A stretch of DNA of 64,000 nucleotides from Coniferiporia sulphurascens (Eukaryota > Basidiomycota > Agaricomycetes > Hymenochaetales > Hymenochaetaceae), in contig NBBA01000013.1 of NCBI GenBank assembly GCA_002794785.1, positions 1,240,001 through 1,304,000 of the forward strand. The letters run 5' to 3'. Numbering within the stretch: the first letter of the stretch is position 1; each line of letters begins with the position of its first letter. Under the pieces are notes generated by a model. That model did no database searches. It was given only the letters and a program-made list of their open reading frames with translations, and had not been told where the DNA came from. Shown here in pieces: positions 11,852 through 23,508 of the stretch. The translations under genes and the position numbers were made by a program.

Positions 11852-13246
11852 ATGCCCGTGCTAGTGCACTTGCCCTCACCGGCCGCTCCTCCAAGGCGGT
11901 CCTTCGACGAATATGACTTTCCCGTCGCACACACTACTCTCCCGCCCCTGCCCACGTACGCGAAACGCGCTACTTACGTATCCCCTGCCCACGGCCGTGC
12001 CCGCGGGCCCTCCTGCGCCAGCACCGCGTCGTGCGCATCCAGCAACACCGCCTCCTCGTCCTCCGCCTCGTCCTCAACCTCCTCGCCCCTGCCGACCACT
12101 CCGCCCAGGAGTCACGCCGCGCTCGCCAGCCCCGTCCGCGCACACACGTATCGCCCCTATTGGGAGCGTGCTTCGTTCGACCCTCTGGTCGACAACGAGG
12201 ACGACCGTGCAGACGACGCCGTCTACACCTGTGCCTCGCCCCGCGCGCATGTGATCCCGGAGGCAGACGACGATGACGACGAGATGGATGAGGAGGAGAA
12301 CACGCCGGGGTTCGGCGGCTATGGCTACGGTAGCTACACTGCACCCTCACCGCTTGGCCGTGCTAAGCGGCGCAGCGCCCGTCGGAGCCGAAGCCCGTTC
12401 GCGGACGACGATCCGCTCGCACCGTGTCCGCCGCGTCTCTACATCGACGAACACCCCACAACAACAACAACAACTTCTTACGGCTACGGCCCGCAATACC
12501 AAAACGGCTACTCGCCGCGCCGCGTGAGCGCACATCTGTACGACTCGTCGCCGCGCTCGATCTCCCTTTCGCTCTCGCCGCGTGCGCAGGCACAGCCTAG
12601 CGTGCACGCACAGTCGCTCGACCACAGCTGCGAGGACGCCTCGCCGCTTGATGCATCACCCCTGCGCACCGCACTCCTACTCGGCGTAGACGCCGATAGT
12701 GATCGCGATTCGCCGCTTACGATCTCGGACGAGGGTTCCCTGTCTCCGCGCCGCTATTCCGGACGCGGGCTCGGGTTGGGTCTTGGATTGGGAGGGCTTG
12801 CGCTGAAGCGCCGCAAGGCGGATTGGACAGAGTACGAGGGCGACGACGTCCACAACCACAATTACGTCTGCTCACCCGCAGCAGACGACAAGAACAAGAG
12901 ACGGCGGACGCGTGGAAGCTCGATCGATGCTGACCGGACGTACGCGGCAGCAGCCGGTGCGATCGACCTCTCATCGCCGTTCTCGACCGCACGGTTCGTA
13001 GACCCCGCATTAGAGCGCGACTTGTCTTCGCCGCGGTTTCGGGAATCAGAGCAGGAGTCGGAAGCAGACGAGTGCGGGTGCGAGCGCGAGGACGAGGATG
13101 TACCGCGGTGCCTGCGCCTGCGGCTGCCGTGGGCGAGCGAGGCGAGCACGCGCGGGTGCATGACGCTGCGGGCGCGGTGGGCGGCGCTTAAGCTACGAGT
13201 GCGGCTCGGCGCGTTCCGCGCGCGACGGCGAGTTGGGCTGGCGTGA
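11852..13246 (+). CDS. Hypothetical disordered Ser/Arg-rich protein (464 aa)
   Basis: Uninterrupted frame of 465 codons including the stop. The frame stays open further upstream to 11543, but that part reads the CT-rich promoter as Phe/Ser/Leu runs, so the ATG at 11852 (MPVLVHLPSPAAPPRRSFDE) is chosen. The protein is low in complexity: a Ser/Thr/Pro run at residues 50-95, an acidic patch around residue 135-150 (DDDDDEMDEEE), SR/RS pairs around 170-180 (RSARRSRSP), a Tyr/Gly patch, a Gly-Leu run near 305-315 followed by KRRK, and KNKRRR near 350. The basic clusters could be nuclear localisation signals. The C-terminus is Arg/Leu-rich and may form a helix. No enzyme or DNA-binding domain is recognised; function unknown. 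The lack of introns is unusual for this window. Confidence 0.6.
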   Translation: MPVLVHLPSPAAPPRRSFDEYDFPVAHTTLPPLPTYAKRATYVSPAHGRARGPSCASTASCASSNTASSSSASSSTSSPLPTTPPRSHAALASPVRAHTYRPYWERASFDPLVDNEDDRADDAVYTCASPRAHVIPEADDDDDEMDEEENTPGFGGYGYGSYTAPSPLGRAKRRSARRSRSPFADDDPLAPCPPRLYIDEHPTTTTTTSYGYGPQYQNGYSPRRVSAHLYDSSPRSISLSLSPRAQAQPSVHAQSLDHSCEDASPLDASPLRTALLLGVDADSDRDSPLTISDEGSLSPRRYSGRGLGLGLGLGGLALKRRKADWTEYEGDDVHNHNYVCSPAADDKNKRRRTRGSSIDADRTYAAAAGAIDLSSPFSTARFVDPALERDLSSPRFRESEQESEADECGCEREDEDVPRCLRLRLPWASEASTRGCMTLRARWAALKLRVRLGAFRARRRVGLA

Positions 13247-16200
13247 TGTCGAGCCCGAGTCGGCAGATGCCGGGATAGGCGTGGGCGTGGGAGATATGCA
13301 AAGAAGATGAACAAGAAAGAGCCCCCGCGGTGCGGGTGCTGGTCGTCGTCGCCGTCGTCATAACGGACGTCATGAGATAAGCAGAATTTCGTATACCCCT
13401 CCGAGCCCCAGTCCTCATTTATCATCATCATCGTATCATTTCGTCTCCACGTTCCCCTCCACGACGCATGCCCCTTTCCCTTTTCAGTTTAACGCATTCT
13501 CGTCTTCACTGCTACCCGTCTGCACGCAAACTCCCTTTTTCTTTCTATTTCCTTTCTTCATCTTCATACCTCATGATTCATGATTCGGACTTCCTTTCCA
13601 TTCATGAACGGTTTATATTTCTCCTGTTATTAAACCTGCTTCTTCCCTTTTCCTTTTCTTTCCTTTTTTTTCTTTTCTTTTCACGCATCTTCACAATGCA
13701 TATCATATCTTCAATGTACCTATACTTACCCGCACGCAATGTTCTCTCCTCGCTTTCTCCCCTTCCTCTCCCCTTTTCATTTACTCTTTTTCTTTTTTCA
13801 TCACTTCTGATCGCACAGACCGGCGGATACATTTGTTTCCCTTCCCGCCGGCCGCAATTCTTTTTTTTTCTGTTTTGTTTATCGAATCGTTCTGTTTTCG
13901 CTCACGATGAACGACCCTGACCCCTGACCCCTACGTTGACGAAGATGCATCATGCATCCCCTTGACTTTTACGTTGAACTTCACTAGTACTTGCTTGTCA
14001 TCCTAACCACCCCCCCCTTTCCCCGCGCGCGACCCTTATTACATGTCTTCTTTCCTGTTCTCTGACGTCTGACGAGGCGAGGCGGTTTTATGACTTGACT
14101 TGGTTGTTGCAGTCGCAGTTTGATGAAAGTTGCTTTGTTTTTCGCTTTGTTCTCGCTTTGCGGTGCCCCCTTGTATGGCGATGGCCATTTTTAACACATT
14201 AAACATCAAATATAAACATGATAACGCGAATATAAAATGAAATAAATGAATGCTTTTTGGAATATTCGTGATTGTGCTGCGAGCTATGAATTAGTGCTGG
14301 TGAGCTAATGGGCGGGATATTAGTACTGGTACTAGTACTGCTAGTGGTGGAGAGCTAAATTTGGACTGAATTAATTGGAACTGAGCTGAACTGAACTGAA
14401 CCTGAACTGAACTGAACCTGAACTGAGCTGGGGTCGGGACGCATGCATGCGCGTGGGCGTGCGTAATCGCGAGGCCTAGGCGAGCTCCGGGAGAGGAGAT
14501 GGGAGGAGATGGGTGGGTGGGTTAGGAACTTACGAGGCCTAGCTCCGAGTACTACTGTAGTCCGACTGTCACGGTCGCCCAGGCTCAATTGATCACTAAG
14601 CCTGAGCCCGACTCGAAGCCCGCGGTTCGGACGCCCGCCCACCGCTCACTTTGGGCTCGCTGATGAATGTGAATTTTGAATGTGAATTTGGATTTGACTT
14701 TGAATTTGATGGATTTTTCTTTCGCCGCCAAGGGATGTTGCCAAGCGACGAATATATTTGTGTATCATACATACGGTGCACGGTACGGGTATGTATTGCA
14801 CTACTACAGCCCGGTGCGCGTCCCGGTCCGCTTGTCGTCATGGTACTAGTATCGTACCGTACCGTGGAGCGTGGGGCGTGGAGTGAGGGAGGGACGAGTC
14901 GGAGGAGGGGTAGGACGCGAGTCGTTCGTTTTTGTATGCTTAGTATTTAGTATTCGATACCAGTACCAGTGTCGTGGTGGGCATGGCCGCCGCCCGGGCA
15001 GGGGGGTGGGGTGGGGTGGGACTTGGGTAAATGGCGTGAGTGTTGCCAGTGCCAGTGCTGCCGAGCTGGCAGCCGGAAAAAGTTCACTACAGTGCTACTA
15101 GTATCCGGATATACTAAATAGGGATTCAAGGAGGTTACAACCTCCAAATTCAAGTCCAAGTGCGAGTGCGAGTGCAGATGTCGCGTTCGGAACTTTGGAA
15201 CTTGAACTTCGGATCTTTTGGGCCTTTTGGATGCGGGTTACGGTTGAGGATTCACAGGAACGGGTCCTGGCCGCGGTTTTGGCCCCTCAGGCTGGGCCCA
15301 CGGATTCGCAGGGCGTGATAAGTTTTTATTATTATTAATTCTGTATTAACATCATGATGTTAACATGAACTTGTACTACATGTAGTGCCAGTGGTATCAT
15401 GATTCAATGATGATGATGGTGATGTGCGTTTAAGTTGTATACTCGGGCTCGTGAGTCGTGAATCGTGATGTATCGTGACTCGGACGCGGATGTACTGCCA
15501 GTACTGGCCCGGGTCACGGTACTGGTACTGACAAGTATTTAATGGAGGTGGGGCTCGGGCGGTAGCGTGATATCGTATGTCGTATATCGTATATATCGTA
15601 TGTTGTTATATATGTTATGACGTATGACGACTCGGAGTGTGGGTGGGTTTGGGAACGTCGGACTCCGAGTCGGACGCGGCCTTCGGCTTGGACTTGCAGT
15701 GAGAATCGGTACGGGGATGAGGGTGGTGCGCAGGCGGGCCGGCAATTATTTAGTAAGCCTCACTGACAGTACCAGAACCGGAACCAGTAAGTACTAGTAC
15801 TGCATCCGAGTCCGAGTCCTTGTGGACAGTCGGGTGGCGTGCGGCGTGTGGCGCAGGTGCGATTAATTGTGCCAGTGCGACGCGTACGTACAGTGTCTCC
15901 TATTTAATGCGCTGAACCAGTATTAGTATTGGCAAAGTCGGTATTGGTATTAGTATCGGTGCTGCTAGAACCTTTGTGCAGTTGTTCAACTTGTTCCGTT
16001 ATCACGATAGTACACAAGCTTAAGCGCAAGTACTAGTGGTGGCGGTGGCGGCGGCGGTGGAGCACAGATACGACACTACTACAGTACCGTGGGCAGAAGT
16101 TGCCAGTTTTTCCATCACCATTGATTTTTGCCATGGCAAAAGTCACCAGCAAGATGGTGCTGGCGTAAAGGCAAGTAATATTACTAAATTGTTTCCATAT

Positions 16201-17406
16201 TTGAGTATTCCCCTTTTTTTTGATATAACTCCCACAGAAAATTGAAGTGACCATCTTATCTTAGAAAATATCTTAGTAATGTTAGTACAATAAGCTATAT
16301 ATGGCATACCTGAATAGTAAAAATAAGATAAATATTACATAAAACTATATCTTCGCGTCTTAGCCTGCCATAAAAGTCAAATAGCTCCATGATTTAGCCA
16401 TTATCACCACCCTGGCGGAACATTTCGCCGGCGAACTGGCGAAACTCGGGAATTTTAATTTTGCCCCCAGCACTATCAACACCACGCAACATGCAGCACG
16501 CAACACCGTGACGGCACGGCTCGGCACGACGCAAACGCGGCCTATGATCACACAGTGCAGAAAACAGAAAGCGGGAAGCAGAAAAAAAGTGCTCCGAATT
16601 AATAATTCAAGAAGGAAGAAGTCAGTAGTGCTTAAGACCATGATGCGCGGAAATGACTTGGACAGAGGCTTCTTAGGCTGTTACGACATAGTAGGAATAG
16701 GGCATGTAGGCATACTAATGTAATATCATATAACTTGAATGTAATTGTAGAACGATCATGATGCTCCTAAATGTTTATATTGCGCTGTTCTGTGATAAGG
16801 AAGGCGCGCGCGTACGTGTTTGTGTGCGGTGAGAGCGCAGTTGTGCTTTACTGCTGGCCGCGTGACTCAGAATAATTTGTTTGTTGGGCGAAGTAGTAGA
16901 AGTGCCGCTCTTGTCCCCTTATTGCCTATGTGATTAATATTATTCCTCTGTCTGGTTTATCCGTGCACAATATCCCAGACCGGCTTCGATGGCCCTAAAT
17001 GAAGTCCCTTTAGGCTATCTGGAAAATTGGGACTACTACATGACCTCGGAGTACTTACGGGTGGATATACAGTGAGTTACTGACCTACGGCTTGACTGAG
17101 TCAGCCGCGATTGATCGAGTCCTTTACGGAGTTTACGGAGTTTGCCGAATCCGTCCATCACCGTAGCGTCGATCCCCGTTCGCGACTTCGTCTCTGGCTA
17201 ACTATCCCGCTTGAGCCCGCCAATGTCCGTCACTCAATATTATTTCCTTTTTCTGGAGCCATGTATCCCCGCACTCCGTGGATTGAAGTAGCGCTCCTCA
17301 CCGGATGTGTGGGCTTGGGGTGGTCTACAATATTCGTATAAAGGCAAGTCTTGTCCGCCCTCTAAGCTCTTCAATCCAGTCCAAACCTCACTGACTATCT
17401 CAACAA
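13247..17406. other. Second gene-poor region of about 4.2 kb
   Basis: No supported gene. The first 700 bp is T/C-rich and probably contains the 3' UTR of the upstream gene. The rest holds CTGAA-type tandem units, G-quadruplex motifs at 14501-14521 and 15001-15020, repeated GTAC/AGTACT-type palindromes, several TCCGAGTC copies, and an AT-rich patch at about 16140-16380 that differs from its surroundings. Confidence 0.55.
14379..14430 (+). repeat. CTGAA pentanucleotide tandem repeat
   Basis: Runs of CTGAA and CCTGAA units, about nine copies with small variations. Simple repeat. Confidence 0.85.
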
Positions 17407-18715
17407 ATGTCTGCTATCACCAAACCACTCGTCGCCGTTACTGCAGCGCTCGGCGCACAGGGATCCAGCGTCGTCAGCTACCTCCTGAAAGACGGTTCCT
17501 TCCGCGTTCGTGCCATCACGCGTAATGTAGCCTCAGACAAGGCGAAGGCGCTCGTGGCGCGCGGTGCGGAGGTCGTCAGTGCCGACTACAACGATCGTGA
17601 AAGCGTACACCGCGCCTTTGAAGGTGCCTATGGTGTCTTTGGTAATACCACTTGTGAGTTTCGTCTTGCCTCGTTACTGCGTTACGTATAATCTTTTCTA
17701 ATTTGGTTGGTAGACTGGGAGGCCATGGACGCGGGCAAGGAGACTGAACATGGTATTATGCTTGTTGACGCGGCCAAGAAAGCAGGCGTGAAGCATTTCG
17801 TTTGGTCGTGCGTACTCGCTATTAGTTAATATTCTTGGACTGGTCATTTCTCACTATTTTTATCCCAGAACTCTCGAACACTCTGAGGTCCCTCATGGTG
17901 AATCTAAGGCCTGTGTCGACGACTACCTCAAAGCAAGCGGCCTTCCTAGTACCTCGTAAGCATTCTACAGTATCATTAATTGTGGCTTAACCCACTCATG
18001 CGCCTGCATACTCATACAGCTTGATCACCGCCTTCTACTATGAGAACTTCCATATCTTCCCAGATATGGCGGTGAAGAAAGACGACTCAGGGAAACTCGT
18101 CGCTCACTGGCCCCTTATGTGGACCGATGGACCCCTCGGAGCATTTTCTGTTGCAGAGACGGGTGCGTACGTCCTAGCCGCTCTCAAGGACCCGAAGCAG
18201 TGGATCGGTGAGTTCCGTAGGATATTATCATATGCTCTGCACGATTTCCTTACTGCTCTCGTCGTATTCACAGGGAACGACATTCGGCTCCTATCGGAGA
18301 TTATTACACCCCGTCAGTACGTTGAGACGCTACGCAAGGTGTCAGGCGCCGAGATCAATCTCGTCGAGACGAGCAAGGAAGACTTCTTCGGGCTGCGAGA
18401 GACAGCGATGGGCATCGTCGGAATGTGTGAGCTCTGGCTCAAGTGCGTGCTTTTTCTTTGCCGCTGTCCGGGATTCAGCTGACAGGACCTCTTCGCTCGG
18501 CTTAACTTTTCGTTCCGGTCTGCAACAGTTTCAGTACGTAGCATTTCTTCTATTATTTTACGTCGAGTCCGATCTGACACGGGATGACAGAGTGGAAATA
18601 CGACAGCAATGGGAACGCGAGCGGAGACCCCGAGATGACGAAGCGCTTGAACCCTACACGCGCAACCTTCGAGGAGTTTATTACGGCGAATATCGACAAG
18701 CTTGTTCCGAAGTAA
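17407..18715 (+). CDS. NmrA-like NAD(P)-binding protein
   Basis: Rossmann-fold protein of the NmrA-like/atypical SDR group, which senses or reduces with NAD(P)H; substrate unknown. Seven exons are read: 17407-17653, 17714-17807, 17869-17955, 18020-18207, 18274-18442, a 5-nt microexon 18529-18533 and 18591-18715. They total 915 nt, an exact 304-codon frame plus stop, the usual family size. N-terminal VAVTAALGAQGSSVVSYLL is the dinucleotide-binding strand-loop-helix, a variant of GATGxxG. It is followed by FRVRAITRN, GAEVVSADYND, HFVWSTLEHS (the typical 'SL' stretch) and FYYENF. The C-terminal part (WKYDSNGNASGDPEMTKR...FEEFI) fits the family. The microexon is inferred from frame and splice sites; a single longer intron is the alternative. 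Confidence 0.82.
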
Positions 18716-19142
18716 ACCGGGTCTCAATTACCATAGAACGATTTTGTTTAGAGCCTGCAGTCAGGATAAATCGAGTTTGAAACAGCGAATCTGAATACAA
18801 TCCGTTGAAAAAGTTTCTATGAGTACCATGAGTGGGTTTTCTGGATGTATATTTTTCCTTCAGTATATATCTGTGTGACTTTCTTGGGTCTCGACGAATC
18901 AGAGGCGGGAAATTGGTATCGGCGCTGAACGGGAGAGTCGGACGGGCCGTCCAATGAGAAGGAATGTCGATCACTGTGTACGTAATACCGTGAACGACTT
19001 TCCACTTTAAGACGGCCCGCGCTCGAAACTTTTCGGTCCTAAGCACACTTGCCAGCACCTCCAGGCTTGCCTCTTGCCTCCGCTCTTCGTCCTCACCATT
19101 CTCCTCAAATTCAAGGCTGGATATCGCCTCCTAGTCTCCTTC
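18716..19142. other. Intergenic spacer, no gene seen
   Basis: Separates the NmrA-like gene from NAA25, both on the plus strand. Holds the 3' end of one and the promoter of the other. No further feature seen. Confidence 0.6.
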
Positions 19143-22100
19143 ATGAACCAGGCTGCACTCGACCGTCAGATTCGCCCTATTTACGGTGCGCACTTTTGCT
19201 TGAGTAGGCTGTCCGAGACGTGCTCGTGACTGACGGAAGCGCCCTGTAGATGCCATAGACGCGGGGTCAAATAAGTCGGCGCTTCAGCAATGTAATAAGG
19301 TGCTGAAGAAATTCCCCTCGTCCGACCTCGTAAAGGTTCGTACTCGTTTCCTCGAAAAACAAATGCACTCAATTCAGTCTCGTGAATCCCCAGGCTCTGA
19401 AGGCTCTTGCTATCGTGCGCATGAACAAAATAGAGGAATGTCTGCCTCTGTGCGACGAGGTCCTGGCGAACAAGCCCACCGACCTTGACACGTTAAACGC
19501 CATGATGCACGTCCTTCGTACGCTCGGCAGACGTAAGCAAGCTCACGCGAGCCGCGTGTTTTTCGTACTCATTTTTTTTGTAGACACCGACCTGGTGGTC
19601 ATGTATGACGACGCGTACCGCGCGCAGCCTGCGAATGAGGAGCTCGGCGTGCAGGACTTCTTCGCGAATGTGCGCACGGGCAACTGGAAGACGGCGCAGC
19701 AGATTTCGCAGCGGCTGCACAAGTTCTTCGGCGGCGGCGGGAGCGGCGACCGCTACCTATATTGGTCCGTCCTCGGCGCGACGCTCCAGGCGAACGATAT
19801 CACGACGCCGCCTGCGATGCGTGCAGTCCTTCAGAAGCTTGCGCATCGCATGCTTCAGGGTGTTGAGGTGCCGCCGCACGCGACCGCGGACCGTCTGCAC
19901 GTGCATATTAGTGTTCTTAAGGCGCTCTCCTTATATGACGATGCAGCGAAACTGTTAGAGTCGGATGAAGGCAGAGCGGTGGCGAAGACGAGTCTGATCA
20001 TTGACGAACTCCGTCGGGAGATAGTCAAGGCGCGAAGTGATTTCGAGGCGGAGGGTGCACGTGCGCGCGCAAAGATCATTGAGAGGTAGGTCGGGAGCTC
20101 ATGCACACGTTCGATGGACGTTGAAGGAGAGCTCTAACGATATGAATATTTTGATTCTGGAAGCGATCGCAATTGGCTCGAGTTCCTCGCCGTACTGGAT
20201 GGGACGTTTATCGAGCCTACGGCGGCCAAGATTGAGGAGGTACGTGGCGTATTCCGTGAGCTCGCCGACGCCGACGGAACGCGTGACCGGGGTGCTCTGC
20301 TCGCCATTCTCGAGCTCGAGCGGCGCGCACGCGAGAATAACCTCGGATCGGACTTTGGCGAGTATCTCGATATCGTTCTATCTAACCTGCAGGCTCTGAC
20401 GTCAAAGCAGATTCGCCGGAGGGCTTGTTCGGCCTCATTAAACTCTATTTCGAACGATTTGGCAACAAGGCGGTCTGCTTTGAAGACCTCAAGCCGTTTG
20501 TCGTGTTCGAAGGAGACGAGAAGGACAAGCTCACTGCTTACCTTGACGCTCACGAACACGCCCATGTCCGCAATTTTCTTTTTTGTAATGTTACTGTCGT
20601 ATAGAGTCTGACCCACAAGCGTCTAGGATACGGAAAACTCTCTCCGCCGCTCAATCAACGTCTACATGCTCCGACGCTACATTCTTACCCCCGATGAGCT
20701 CAGTGTAGAACAAGAAAGCCCACGGGCTTTGACATACCTGCGTACCTATGTCGCAGGGCTGCCACTCGGAAAGAAGCTCCCTGATACGGAGCTACAGCCT
20801 GCAGACGACCTCGCCCTTCTTGCTGCACAGGCCTTCGTGGGTATCTGGAAGCTCAATAGTATGTTCCAGACACATGACATGCATGATCAACGAACGTTAA
20901 CCTACTGTAATGCAGATGAGGAAGGTTGGCTAGTTATGGCCGCGTCCGTCCTCGAGTATGCCGCACAGCGCAGCAAGAACAGCTACCTCATTCGATTACA
21001 TCTTGTCCGCATCTACCGTCTCCTGTGTGCGTCTGTTCTCTTTCTCTTCCTCTGTGGAGATATAAACTAATTTTTGATTCTTTGTGTTTTCCGTAAAATT
21101 AAAAAAATCTAGCCGCTCCATCGCTCGCATTACAGCACTACCGCGCAATGCATGTGAAGCAGATTCAGAATGACACACTGTCGCACTTCATCCTTGCGCG
21201 GGCATCAACATACTCACTTGCCGCAAGTGGCGACCTCACGCTTACACAGGAATGCGTCGAGGCGAGTCAAATTTATGCGATGAATTCTTCCGAGGTAAGA
21301 CACTTAAACTAATTCGTCTTGGATTTCGCGAGATTCTGACCTATTGTATTCTCCTTCCTCATAGACATCGGACTTCATTATTCGCGCGTTTGCAACGGAA
21401 AAGTACTCACAGGTCCATCCTAACGCTTTTTTCTAAGTTCTCCGGCGTTGAATTACTTATTTCGTCATCAGGTCCCTGAACTCATCAGCTTTGAGGACCG
21501 CTTGGATAATTCACTGCAGCGCGACTTAGTGAAGATAGAGCACGTGCGCATGCGTCTCGCACACGAGGGTGCATCTCCCGATCTGGTGGACACCGAGCTC
21601 ATTGAGCTCAAGTTCATCTTTGACCGCAGTACGTATTTTCCGGTTACTTACTGCGTAGACGACTGACGTCAAGGGTTAACGTAACTCTGCGTAGTTCATC
21701 ACGATAACCGCGACTTCGATGTGTTACCGAACTACCAGCCGCGTGGCCAACCGACCTTCAACGATCAATCAATCATGCTTAATTCGCCTGGTGTAAGTGC
21801 AAAAAATTTGCTTCCTATATTTAGTTTCATCGTCTTACGACTGCTGTTGACTTTCTTTTGTTTAGTTAGGCTGGCTTACGACTTTCTTACGTATTTACAT
21901 CCGTGTTTTCCTCCTTGCTAGTGATATCGACGACACTGTCGAGGAGAAGCTGCTCATCGGCGACCGCCCGAAGGTCGCAGATAGCCCTGAGAACAAAATT
22001 CCCCTGAGGGAACGCATCCACTTACGGAAAGAAGCTGAACTCAGCGAGGTGAGTACGCTGCTTCGCTTCCCTTTTCGCTGAGGATGCTTCTAATATGCTC

Positions 22101-23042
22101 ACTTGGCGGTGCGTAGTTAACTTCGGATGAAGTGGCCCTTTATGACTACGTCTCGGCATTATGCGATTGGCTCGCACCATACCACGACCACGCACGGCCT
22201 CCCCCGGAGGCGGTCCTTGCGGAGGCAGCGAAGCAGCAGGAGCAGCTGCGCAATAGCAAGAATGGGTCGAAATCATCACTGGCATTGTCCAATGGCTCGC
22301 CATCACCGCCGACAAATGGACAGAAGAAGGTTACGGAGGAGCCTCCACCAGTGCGCGACGCACCAGAGGTCGTCAACACATACTTTGATGGTTCGTTTGC
22401 TTCTACAGCTATCGAGTTCCGATTGTTTATGCTGATGGTGTGCTAATTTCGGCTAATAGCTATGGCTGCCCGCTTCAAGGAAGTTAGTAGTGCAGGCAAC
22501 CTTCCTTGTGAAGCACTCCATGTTGCTACGTTGACGCAAGAGGTATTGCCATCCTGTTTTATTCCCTTAACATTTTATCAAATCATTACCTAGGCGGCCT
22601 TGATGCTCGCGCTCGTGTCCATGCGCTTCAAGGCACCGGCGGTTGTCAAAGCCAACAAGTTCGGCGCGGTAAGCCTTGTTTTCATTGTGATTATTTCTCT
22701 CCGTGCTTACACTTCTCACAGCTTACGTCGAACTTGAGGACCCTCCGACAAAAGGCTGCCGTAGTCCTGAAGGAAATCGCGGCCGAACTGTCGAAGAGAG
22801 GCGCACAGGAGAGCACGAGCGAGAAACGCCGTGCGTTTGTAGACGCCTGCAAGCCCATCCAGGAGTTCTCGGAGGTATGTTCATCCGCCATTTTCCCTGT
22901 TGCATGTTTAATAAGGCGTGGTGCGTAGTTCGAGAACGATTCACTCATGGACGTCGCGAAGCGGGTGGGCGATGCACGCAAGCGTGTTATCGAGGGTGTC
23001 GGGAAGGGCATTTCGAAGATCGCAACGACGCAATTGCAGTAG
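19143..23042 (+). CDS. NAA25: NatB auxiliary subunit NAA25/Mdm20 (TPR-like)
   Basis: Non-catalytic, ribosome-anchoring subunit of the NatB N-terminal acetyltransferase, which works with catalytic Naa20 on Met-Asp/Glu/Asn/Gln starts. The ATG at 19143 opens MNQAALDRQIRPIYDAIDAG, the conserved start. It continues as a TPR superhelix: ALQQCNKVLKKFP, ALKALAIVRMNKIEECLPLC, LVVMYDDAYRAQPANEELGV, FFANVRTGNWKTAQQISQRL. Later blocks include WSVLGATLQAND, NWLEFLAVLDGTF, PDTELQPADDLALLAAQAFV, QVPELISFEDRLDNSLQRDL and the C-terminal VAKRVGDARKRVIEGVGKG, ending at TAG 23040-23042. At least ten introns interrupt it. The region at 22135-22440 encodes a Ser/Asn-rich linker. About 900 residues, the usual size for Mdm20 relatives. 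Family call is firm; some internal exon borders are not. Confidence 0.85.
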
Positions 23043-23508
23043 TTCCTTCCTCGTCCACCACCGGAATATCCACATTACGCGCCCCTTTCTGCTGTCCTAC
23101 CCCTTACCCTTTCTTTTGTCTTGCCCTTCATCCCTCTCCTCCCGACGCGGGTAGTGGTTCGAAGCTAACAAAAAATTATGTACGCTGCATCCAATAGACT
23201 CAATACTCTCGGACGCGCCTGCGGCGCCTTAAACATTACATCACCCCAACTCATCTACGCCCACACGTCCACGTGTCGCCTGCTTACATTTGTCGCTGTC
23301 CTGCTTTCTGCCGATTGGCCCCCCTATCCACTGTACTTAAAACGAATGTAATGCCACACTACCCGGAGACTCACTAAAGCGCAATGTGCACGTAACGTCG
23401 TTAAAATTTCAATATAATTATTTCTGGGAAAATGTGCGTCTACTAGCTTGTGACCCTCTCAATAACTAATTGTTTTATCTCTTTTATTGGTTATTGTCAT
23501 TACGGAGC
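23043..23508. other. Intergenic spacer between convergent genes
   Basis: NAA25 and the RPA32-like gene converge here, so both 3' ends and terminators fall in this 466 bp. No gene or repeat seen. Confidence 0.6.
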
